Positions 6,501 through 11,074 of a DNA stretch of 11,074 bases are shown here, one piece after another. A model generated the notes under the pieces. The model saw only the letters and a program-made list of their open reading frames with translations, was not told the DNA's origin and did not search any database. Numbering within the stretch: the first letter of the stretch is position 1; the number at the start of each line of letters is the position of its first letter. Made by a program: the position numbers and the translations under genes. Source of the stretch: Schwartzia sp. (in: firmicutes) (GTDB lineage Bacteria; Bacillota; Negativicutes; Selenomonadales; Selenomonadaceae); the NCBI GenBank assembly GCA_024691625.1, contig JAILNL010000168.1, positions 1-11,074 on the forward strand, in the 5' to 3' direction.

Positions 6501-6897
6501 ATATCAGCGCATTGCGGCTGTAAGGAATGAAAAGCAGATAGAGCGTCTCATAGACGACCTCATAGACAGATTCGGAGAGCCTTCGAAGCCTGTTATGCGG
6601 CTCATAGAGGTGGCGCGCATAAAGAATTATGCCCGTGACCTCGGCATCCGTTCAATGGTGCAGAAGGATATGCTTTTGGAGCTTGTTCTCTGGCCGGAGC
6701 ATAAAATTGCTCCCGAGCATTTAATGGGCCTGAAAAAGAGAATGGGAATGGCAATGAAGCTTCTTCCTCTTCAGCAGACAATACGCATACGCATGACGGA
6801 AAAACAGAAGAAGGACGTCCTGTCCCTGCTTAAATCGGTGCTTTTGAGTCTGGCAGGGGAAGATGTTCAGCTTGTGAAAAGAAAGGAGAAACCCTGA
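3580..6897 (+). CDS. mfd: Transcription-repair coupling factor Mfd
   Basis: 1105 residues, slightly shorter than E. coli Mfd (1148). The start is ATG 3580 behind AGGAGG (3568-3573). Mfd is the ATP-driven translocase that pushes stalled RNA polymerase off lesions and recruits UvrA. The N-terminal UvrB-like part (about 20-330) has a degenerate Walker A (GLADAPKHA), as expected for this family, and the ERMGQFSARGGIVDVFP element. The RNA-polymerase-interacting, CarD-like domain begins at D432 (DYVVHVNHGIGKYLG). The helicase core follows: Walker A GDVGFGKT (579-586), DEEQ (681-684), LSATPIPRTL (706-715), SIVENGLDVA, and QMRGRVGRS (850-858). The TRG element follows with GAGNLLGSQQHGH, and the C-terminal UvrA-regulating domain (about 950-1105) is complete. 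All motifs are intact. The linker at 502-510 is a pure AK repeat. It abuts mazG and probably leads a three-gene operon. Confidence 0.98.
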   Translation: MKALFAAMRQDKNIAEICEAFAKKKHQSFVYGLADAPKHAVLAAAYDAVDCPWIIITPDQAALSAWRDDLSFLLPETKVVELPEVDQANFAVAAKSIELMAKRMDVLGRLMRHESVVVLTTAAAAIQKGMSRQEFARLSLSLKIGDVMEREELLQRLTNLGYEHAAEVERMGQFSARGGIVDVFPINMLSPVRIEFFDDEIDSLREFEIESMRSTNNIGEVRVLPLADTDASGRPEIFISYLEGNGVVQFDEPMRIRESIRQSIRENPDIKTQVFSWEDLLEASAPNNVFYTALMLQKVHDADPDAIMSVVVKAVAPYQKQFDLFTGDMKEWHENGQKLLVLLGDNIKCSSMREMLAKNRIPSVAIPNPDHLDEKLVSVAEGILSGGFELPDAKLVVVTEKDIFGHQKKKRRMLSTPDASKISHFREIHTGDYVVHVNHGIGKYLGVITLDVGGVKKDYLHIKYGGDDKLFVPTDQVQLLQKYIGSEGETPRLHKMGGTEWAKAKAKAKASAEDIAQDLIKLYAKRRETVGFAYPEDTPWQKEFEDAFQYEETPDQLAAIRDIKSDMEKPVPMDRLLCGDVGFGKTEVAIRAAFKAVMGGRQVAVLVPTTVLAQQHYQTFSERFMKFGPNVDVICRFRTAKEQKATLEKTAEGRVDILIGTHALLNSRKVKFKDLGLLIVDEEQRFGVKQKEKIKKLSAGIDVLTLSATPIPRTLHMSLVGARDMSIIETPPAERYPIQTYVIESNESIIAGAIRRELKRGGQIYFIYNRVETIDRMRLKLEALVPEARIQTAHGQMPEDMLERVMMDFYEGEYDILLATSIVENGLDVANANTIIVYNADYFGLSQLYQMRGRVGRSKKMAFAYFVYQRDKVLTETAEKRLQAMKEFAELGAGFKIAMRDLEIRGAGNLLGSQQHGHIASVGFEMYCQLLDEAVQQLRTGQPVKEIPEPVIELTVEAYLDGGYIDDAMHKIEIYQRIAAVRNEKQIERLIDDLIDRFGEPSKPVMRLIEVARIKNYARDLGIRSMVQKDMLLELVLWPEHKIAPEHLMGLKKRMGMAMKLLPLQQTIRIRMTEKQKKDVLSLLKSVLLSLAGEDVQLVKRKEKP
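5083..5106 (+). repeat. Hexanucleotide repeat (Ala-Lys)4 in mfd
   Basis: Four six-base units GCAAAG, GCTAAA, GCAAAA, GCAAAA encode AKAKAKAK at residues 502-509, in the helix that links the RNA-polymerase-interacting domain to the helicase core. The last two units are identical, so slippage would add or remove an Ala-Lys pair without a frameshift. Confidence 0.6.
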
Positions 6898-8346
6898 ATG
6901 GGAAGTATCACGGTAGTAGGAATGGGGCCGGGTTCCTTCGGGCTCATGTCCATGGAAGCATGGGAGCTTATGAAGAACGCGCCTGAGCTCGTACTGAGAA
7001 CAGCCGTACATCCGACGGCAGATGAATTGAAAAAGAAGGGGATTGAGTTTTCCTCTTTTGATGACAGATATGAAACCGCAGAGGATTTTGAGTCTCTGTA
7101 TAATTCTATTGCAGAGGAGCTGACGGACAGGGCGGCAAAGGGAGAAACACTGGTATATGCAGTACCGGGAAGCCCTCTTGTAGCGGAGCGCACAGTGGTT
7201 CTGCTTCGTGAAAAGGCACAGGAGAAAAATGTAGAGCTTACTATCCTGCCTGCAATGAGCTTCGTAGAGGTGCTTTACACGCGCCTGGGAATAGACCCTA
7301 TAAGCGGTCTTACGATTGTTGATGCTGCGGACCTGGAGCGGCTGCCCCTTGATATACCTACGGGAATTATCATAACGCAGGTCTACAGCCCGATGATAGC
7401 TTCAGAGGCGAAGCTCAGCCTTATGGAGATGCTGCCGGATGAGTTTGAGATTATTTATACGCATAATCTCGGTCTGCCTGACGAGTCAATCCGCAGGATT
7501 CCTTTGTATCAGCTGGACCGTCAGCCGGATATAGACCACCTTACAAGTGTTTACATTCCTGCAAGGAAAAAGGACGAGCGGTTCGATTTCACTCCTTTCA
7601 CGGAAATAATGCGCCGCCTGCGTGAGCCCGGCGGATGTCCGTGGGACCGCGAACAGACGCCTGAATCTCTCAGAAAGCACATTCTTGAGGAAGCCTATGA
7701 GGTGATTGAAGCAATAGATACGGGCGATAAGGAGCTTTTGTGCGAGGAGCTGGGAGACCTGCTCCTGCAGATTGTTTTTCAGGCACGTATCGCGGAGGAG
7801 ACAGGAAGCTTCTCCATGCAGGATGTTATAGACGGCATCTCTGAAAAGATGATTCGCCGCCATCCGCATATTTTCGGAGATGTTGAAGCATCTGACGCAG
7901 CTGCGGTGATGGTGGAGTGGGAAGCATTAAAGAGAAAAGAAAAGCCTGAGCGCAGCTCCGTTATAGATGGGCTGCCTCCTGAGCTTCCGGGACTTCTTGC
8001 CGCGGCGAAGCTCCAGCAGCGTGCTGCAGGGGTAGGCTTTGAGTGGCCTGATATAAAGCAGGCATGGGATAAATGCCGCGAAGAGGCAGAGGAGCTGAAG
8101 GCTGCTGCCGCAAAAGGAAATCAGTCCGAAATCGAAGAAGAAATGGGAGACCTTCTGTTTGCATGCGTAAATCTCTCCAGACTTTTGAATGTTCCTGCTG
8201 AGGTTGCCATTATGAAGGCGAACAGAAAATTCCGCAGACGTTTTTCATTTGTGGAGAATAAAATTAATGAAAACGGCGGAGATTGGAAAAAATTTGATAC
8301 TGACGCATTGATTGCGTTTTGGAATGAAGCGAAAAAAGAAGAGTAA
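6898..8346 (+). CDS. mazG: YabN-type fusion: SAM-dependent TP-methylase domain + MazG nucleoside triphosphate pyrophosphohydrolase
   Basis: 482 residues. ATG 6898 follows the mfd TGA (6895-6897) with no gap; the ribosome binding site AAAGGAG (6882-6888) lies inside mfd, so translation is coupled. Residues 1-220 resemble tetrapyrrole (corrin/porphyrin) methylases: VVGMGPGSFGLM (6-17), VYAVPGSPLVAERTV (87-100) and LPAMSFVEVL. The substrate of this half is unknown in the family. Residues about 231-482 are a full two-domain MazG. The first metal site is EEAYE (264-268) with EELGD (283-287), preceded by GGCPWDREQTPESL. The second is EEAEE (395-399) with EEEMGD (413-418), and NRKFRRRF (442-449) ends the core. 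MazG converts noncanonical or excess NTPs to NMP and PPi, limiting mutagenic incorporation, which fits with mfd. In Bacillus, spoVT and yabM lie between mfd and yabN; here they are absent. Confidence 0.95.
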   Translation: MGSITVVGMGPGSFGLMSMEAWELMKNAPELVLRTAVHPTADELKKKGIEFSSFDDRYETAEDFESLYNSIAEELTDRAAKGETLVYAVPGSPLVAERTVVLLREKAQEKNVELTILPAMSFVEVLYTRLGIDPISGLTIVDAADLERLPLDIPTGIIITQVYSPMIASEAKLSLMEMLPDEFEIIYTHNLGLPDESIRRIPLYQLDRQPDIDHLTSVYIPARKKDERFDFTPFTEIMRRLREPGGCPWDREQTPESLRKHILEEAYEVIEAIDTGDKELLCEELGDLLLQIVFQARIAEETGSFSMQDVIDGISEKMIRRHPHIFGDVEASDAAAVMVEWEALKRKEKPERSSVIDGLPPELPGLLAAAKLQQRAAGVGFEWPDIKQAWDKCREEAEELKAAAAKGNQSEIEEEMGDLLFACVNLSRLLNVPAEVAIMKANRKFRRRFSFVENKINENGGDWKKFDTDALIAFWNEAKKEE

Positions 8347-8377
8347 TGTTCTTGCGTAAGAATATGGAAGTGAAAGT

Positions 8378-9127
8378 ATGGAAAAGAAAGCAGTTTTGAT
8401 TACAGGAGGCACATCGGGAATCGGTCTTGCCGCGGCAAAAATGTTCCTGAATCTGGGCTATATTGTATCCGTTCTTGGACGGGACGCGAAAAAGGGACAG
8501 AAGGCATTGAAGCTTTTGCGCAGAGAGTCTGAGGACGTTCACTTTATACGCGCTGATGTTCAAAAGCCTGAGGACTGCAAAAACGCGGTACAGGAAGCGC
8601 TGCAGCAGTGGGGACGTCTTGACTGTCTTGTAAACTCGGCAGGAATCTATATGGAGGAATCTGCCGAAAATCTGACAGAGGAATCCTACAGCGCGATTAT
8701 GGACACAAATATCAAGGGAACGATGTTTATGTCCAAATATGCTCTGCCCGCTTTGAAAAAGAAAAAAGGAAATATTGTCAATGTTTCTTCCGACGCGGGG
8801 CTTCAGGGCAATTTCGGCTGCAGTCTTTACTGCGCGTCCAAGGGCGCGGTCACGCTCTACACGAAAGCATTGGCATTGGAAACAGCGTCATGGGGCGTGC
8901 GAGTGAACTGTGTCTGCCCGGGCGACATTATGACACCTTTGACGGAAAAGCAGGTAGAAAACGAGCCCTCAAAGAAGGATGCTCTTAAGATGATGGCGTC
9001 TGTATATCCCGTCGGACGAATCGGAACTGCCGAGGAGGCTGCGGCAGTAATTGTTTTCCTGGCTTCAGAGTCTGCGGGTTTTGTCACCGGAGCAGCTTGG
9101 ACCGTTGATGGTGGAATAACGGCATAA
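8378..9127 (+). CDS. Short-chain dehydrogenase/reductase (SDR), classical type
   Basis: 249 residues, the normal length of classical SDRs. The Rossmann dinucleotide site is TGGTSGIG (9-16). Arg35 after the second strand (VLGRD) favours NADP(H) over NAD(H). The other landmarks are RADV (58-61), NSAG (86-89), N111, S138 (VSSDAGL), Y151 and K155 (YCASK), and the PG..MTPL loop (181-188), giving a complete Asn-Ser-Tyr-Lys tetrad. The end, GAAWTVDGGITA, is typical of FabG-like enzymes. The substrate cannot be told. There is no acyl-carrier or fatty-acid gene nearby, so calling it fabG is not justified. It begins 31 bases after mazG with a weak ribosome binding site (GGAAGTGA 8366-8373) and no promoter of its own that I can see, so it is likely the last gene of the mfd operon. 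Confidence 0.9.
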   Translation: MEKKAVLITGGTSGIGLAAAKMFLNLGYIVSVLGRDAKKGQKALKLLRRESEDVHFIRADVQKPEDCKNAVQEALQQWGRLDCLVNSAGIYMEESAENLTEESYSAIMDTNIKGTMFMSKYALPALKKKKGNIVNVSSDAGLQGNFGCSLYCASKGAVTLYTKALALETASWGVRVNCVCPGDIMTPLTEKQVENEPSKKDALKMMASVYPVGRIGTAEEAAAVIVFLASESAGFVTGAAWTVDGGITA

Positions 9128-9138
9128 TCGGGCTCGGA

Positions 9139-9167
9139 TTGCGATACAAATATGAATATGATAGAAT
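9139..9167 (+). promoter_or_regulatory. Promoter of the glycosyltransferase gene, extended -10
   Basis: TTGCGA (9139-9144), an exact 17-base spacer and TAGAAT (9162-9167) with TG one base upstream (TATGATAGAAT). Transcription would start near 9174, leaving a leader of about 29 bases. The spacing and -10 are almost identical to those of the antiporter promoter at 2342-2370. Confidence 0.7.
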
Positions 9168-9202
9168 GATTGTCGTAATTTTTGGTTTTTACGGAGGAAA
9201 GC

Positions 9203-10339
9203 ATGAAGGGAAGGAGCTTTCTCATCATTGCCGCTTCAATCGGTTCAGGGCACATCAAAGCCGCTGAAGCAGTTTCAGATGAACTTAGAATTAAATATCC
9301 TGATGCGTCAATTGAGATAGTTGACTTCACGGAATGGAAAATATCATGGGCGACAGCTTTCATGAAGGCATGCTATCTTTTCATGCTGAAATTTATTCCG
9401 AATCTTTATGAGCTGATGTATCGTTTTACAGGCGGAAAAGCAGGAGGGCTTTCAGTACAGAGTCTTATATCTGCAATAACCTCTGCGGATATTGCGTCTT
9501 TGGTGAAAAAGTACAGGCCTGATGCAATCGTATGTACGCACCCGTTTCCTGCCGGAGCAGCTTCATGGAGAAAGGAAAGACACCCGGAGGAATTTCTGTT
9601 TTCTACTGTTATTACGGATTACTCAGTCCATCAAATGTGGATATACACTAACGCGGACTGTTATTTCGTAGCCCGTGAAGCTATGAAAACGGACCTGATT
9701 TCAGCGGGGCTTCCGGCAGATAATGTCTGGGTTACGGGAATACCGGTAAAGGCAAGCTTTCATCAGACTGAAGACAGGTCATCGGTGCTTGCAGGGCTTG
9801 GCTTCACTCCTGAAATACCGACGGTGCTGATTATGGGCGGCGGACTTGGTCTTGGAGGAATGGAATATACCTTAAAGACACTGGAAAAGGTAGAGCAGAA
9901 GCTGCAGCTCATTGTTATAGCGGGAAGGAACGAAGAACTCAAAAGACGGCTTGAGGAAACAGCCAAGGAATCGCGGCAGAATGTCCGTGTGCTTGGATTT
10001 ACCCAGGCGGTGAGGGATTATATGGCGGCGGCAGACCTTTTGATAAGCAAACCCGGCGCATTGACCATAACAGAAGCTCTTTCGGCAGAGCTGCCTATGG
10101 TACTGCACGAGCCTATTCCCGGCCCCGAAACGGAAAACGCGGTGTATATTTCGCGTCTTGGCGCGGCTGTATGGGTAAATAAAGAAACGAAGCTTGAGGA
10201 AGAATTAAACGGTATATTTTCCTCTCCGGAGAAGCTCGCGGCGATGCGTGAAAGAGAGCATGCGCTCAAACGTCCTTATGCGGCGCGGGATATTGCGGAG
10301 ACATTGTCCGGGGAATTGGAAAAATTTATTCGGGCATAA
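9203..10339 (+). CDS. UgtP/MGDG-synthase-like glycosyltransferase (GT28 family)
   Basis: 378 residues from ATG 9203. I chose this start because GGAGGAAAG (9193-9201) lies just ahead of it; an in-frame TTG at 9182 is upstream but would place the ribosome binding site inside the gene. The N-terminal half matches the MGDG-synthase acceptor domain: ASIGSGHIKAA (11-21), CTHPFPAGA (111-119), TDYSVHQMW (138-146) and VTGIPV (177-182). The C-terminal half is the sugar-nucleotide domain: MGGGLGLGGM (211-220), VIAGRNEEL (238-246), LGFT (264-267), ISKPGALTITEAL (281-293) and EPIPGPETENA (303-313). Enzymes of this family transfer glucose or galactose from UDP-sugars to diacylglycerol at the inner face of the membrane, making glycolipids or lipoteichoic-acid anchors. 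MurG-like or other acceptors cannot be excluded. The usual PGQE is PGPE here. There is no signal peptide; a hydrophobic stretch at 49-66 may dip into the membrane. Confidence 0.88.
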   Translation: MKGRSFLIIAASIGSGHIKAAEAVSDELRIKYPDASIEIVDFTEWKISWATAFMKACYLFMLKFIPNLYELMYRFTGGKAGGLSVQSLISAITSADIASLVKKYRPDAIVCTHPFPAGAASWRKERHPEEFLFSTVITDYSVHQMWIYTNADCYFVAREAMKTDLISAGLPADNVWVTGIPVKASFHQTEDRSSVLAGLGFTPEIPTVLIMGGGLGLGGMEYTLKTLEKVEQKLQLIVIAGRNEELKRRLEETAKESRQNVRVLGFTQAVRDYMAAADLLISKPGALTITEALSAELPMVLHEPIPGPETENAVYISRLGAAVWVNKETKLEEELNGIFSSPEKLAAMREREHALKRPYAARDIAETLSGELEKFIRA

Positions 10340-10463
10340 AATAATACAAAAAATTTTTTAAATCATAAAAGGTATTTTTCAGTTCGGTATCGAATAAAAT
10401 AATAGTGTGACTTTTTGGTTGAAACAGGTAATACATTTCTAGGGAAAGTATCTGGGTGAGATT

Positions 10464-10973
10464 ATGACGCTAAGAAAGCTTCAGAGAAATAATGAGGCAT
10501 TTCAATGTCCTAACTGCGGCGGCGCGTTGGAATACAATGATGGAGGCGCTGTAGCAATCGTAAACGGGCATTTGGATATGGAGAATTATAAACCCCGCTA
10601 TATCTGTAAAAAATGCAGTGTTTTTTACAGAGAGGTTATGTCCACAGGTTATTATGATGTTTTCCCGTTGGAGAACTCGGAGCAGAGCACGCCTAAGGCG
10701 AATGAGCATTTTGTTAAACCTCCTGTTCCGAAGGAGGGGCCTGTGGCTCTCGAAAAAGATGCGAACGGAAAGCGGCACTGCCCGAGATGCGGTCGTGAGT
10801 TCCGTGAGGTAGAAGGCGGAGCAGTTCGTGTTGTGAATGGCAAAGTCGATATGGAAAATACCAAGCCGAAATACCAGTGCGATTCCTGCGGGGTGTTTTA
10901 CCGTGAAGTTCTTACGTCAGGATTCTATCTGCCGTATCCGCAGGAGGATGAGGATAAGCTGAAAAATACTTAG
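10464..10973 (+). CDS. Tandem zinc-ribbon protein of unknown function
   Basis: 169 residues, not recognised as a named family. It consists of two copies of one module of about 55 residues, 14-68 and 105-159, identical at 29 of 55 aligned positions without a gap. Each has CPxCG at the start (C15/C18; C106/C109) and CxxC 30 residues after it (C48/C51; C139/C142), so each should bind one zinc. Between the cysteine pairs is a conserved GGAVxxVNGxxDMENxKPxY stretch, and VFYREV follows the second pair. The copies are joined by a Pro/Lys/Glu-rich linker (69-104), and the tail is acidic. There is no signal peptide or membrane segment, so it is probably cytoplasmic. The start ATG 10464 has a close, modest ribosome binding site (GGGTGAG 10454-10460). 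It is preceded by a 124-base AT-rich gap without a convincing promoter. A nucleic-acid or protein-binding role is only a guess. Confidence 0.85.
   Translation: MTLRKLQRNNEAFQCPNCGGALEYNDGGAVAIVNGHLDMENYKPRYICKKCSVFYREVMSTGYYDVFPLENSEQSTPKANEHFVKPPVPKEGPVALEKDANGKRHCPRCGREFREVEGGAVRVVNGKVDMENTKPKYQCDSCGVFYREVLTSGFYLPYPQEDEDKLKNT
10503..10940 (+). repeat. Internal gene duplication: two 165-base zinc-ribbon modules
   Basis: Bases 10503-10667 and 10776-10940 encode the two homologous modules, offset by exactly 273 bases. Protein identity is 29/55; the DNA has diverged at many third positions, so the duplication is not recent. Confidence 0.85.
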
Positions 10974-10992
10974 GCCGGATAAAAAATTCGGC
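10974..10992 (+). terminator. Weak hairpin after the zinc-ribbon gene
   Basis: GCCGGAT (10974-10980) pairs with ATTCGGC (10986-10992), seven pairs with one G-U and an AAAAA loop, starting right after the stop codon. No T-run follows on the plus strand, so it is at best a weak terminator or a 3' stabilising stem. Confidence 0.3.
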
Positions 10993-11022
10993 GGTCAGAC
11001 ATACGAAAGAAGTATTTTATTC

Positions 11023-11051
11023 TTGCATAATTACTGAAATATTAGTATGAT
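11023..11051 (+). promoter_or_regulatory. Candidate promoter for a gene beyond the right edge
   Basis: TTGCAT (11023-11028), a 17-base spacer and TATGAT (11046-11051). An overlapping reading, TG-A-TTAAAA, resembles the TATGATAGAAT elements seen twice in the window. No coding start is visible before base 11074. Confidence 0.5.
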
Positions 11052-11074
11052 TAAAATGGTATCTTGTGAAGATG

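Noticed and set aside
8347..8364. Small hairpin TTCTT-GCGT-AAGAA between mazG and the SDR gene
   Set aside because: The stem is AT-rich and about five or six pairs long with no T-run, so it is unlikely to terminate; the genes are probably cotranscribed.
9182..9202. Upstream TTG start for the glycosyltransferase
   Set aside because: The ribosome binding site GGAGGAAAG lies between this TTG and ATG 9203, and the seven added residues do not resemble the family N-terminus.
10340..10463. AAAAAATTTTTT palindrome and TTCGGTATCGAA near-palindrome after the glycosyltransferase
   Set aside because: There is no GC stem in front of the T-run and no partner promoter elements at proper spacing. They may be chance in an AT-rich gap of 124 bases.
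1..11074. CRISPR array, tRNA, rRNA, insertion sequence or prophage genes
   Set aside because: No spaced repeat array, cloverleaf in the gaps, transposase, or phage-like frame was found. The only repeats are short and inside genes.

Overview
The window looks like a chromosomal segment of a Bacillota bacterium. The evidence is AGGAGG-type ribosome binding sites, TTGNNN / TGNTANAAT promoters, a YabN-type methylase-MazG fusion next to mfd, and a UgtP/MGDG-synthase-like glycosyltransferase. The mid-GC composition and the HD-GYP style would fit a Negativicutes or clostridial gut or oral organism, but this placement is an inference. The window is densely coded, and no stretch over 300 bases lacks a gene.

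Layout. (1) Bases 2-259 are the 3' end of leuS, closed by a strong terminator. (2) Bases 349-1102 hold a compact type II toxin-antitoxin-like module: promoter, palindromic operator candidate, AbrB/MazE-like antitoxin, RelE-superfamily toxin and a perfect 18-bp-stem terminator. It looks more AT-rich than its neighbours and behaves like an insertion between core genes. The toxin frame extends upstream to an ATG two bases after the antitoxin stop, but an in-frame TGA cuts it, so the intact toxin must begin at an internal ATG. (3) On the minus strand is an HD-GYP signalling protein (1115-2185), which shares the bidirectional terminator. (4) Divergently transcribed from it is a Ca2+/cation antiporter of the CaCA family (2411-3445). 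(5) Next come mfd (3580-6897), the YabN-type mazG fusion (6898-8346, directly abutting) and an SDR oxidoreductase (8378-9127), probably one operon. An intrinsic terminator lies immediately before the mfd ribosome binding site, so mfd transcription from upstream must read through it; this is a possible attenuator. (6) From its own extended -10 promoter comes a GT28 diacylglycerol glycosyltransferase-like gene (9203-10339). (7) The last gene is an unrecognised protein made of two copies of a four-cysteine zinc-ribbon module (10464-10973). A promoter at the right edge points to a gene beyond the window.

How the genes fit together. Mfd (transcription-coupled repair) and MazG (removal of abnormal NTPs) form a genome-maintenance pair whose adjacency resembles Bacillus mfd-spoVT-yabM-yabN without the middle genes. 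The SDR, the glycosyltransferase and the antiporter are metabolic or envelope functions without an obvious joint pathway. I see no clear multi-gene novel system. The items most worth a second look are the interrupted toxin start, the terminator in the mfd leader, the duplicated zinc-ribbon protein and the altered HD-GYP metal-site residues.
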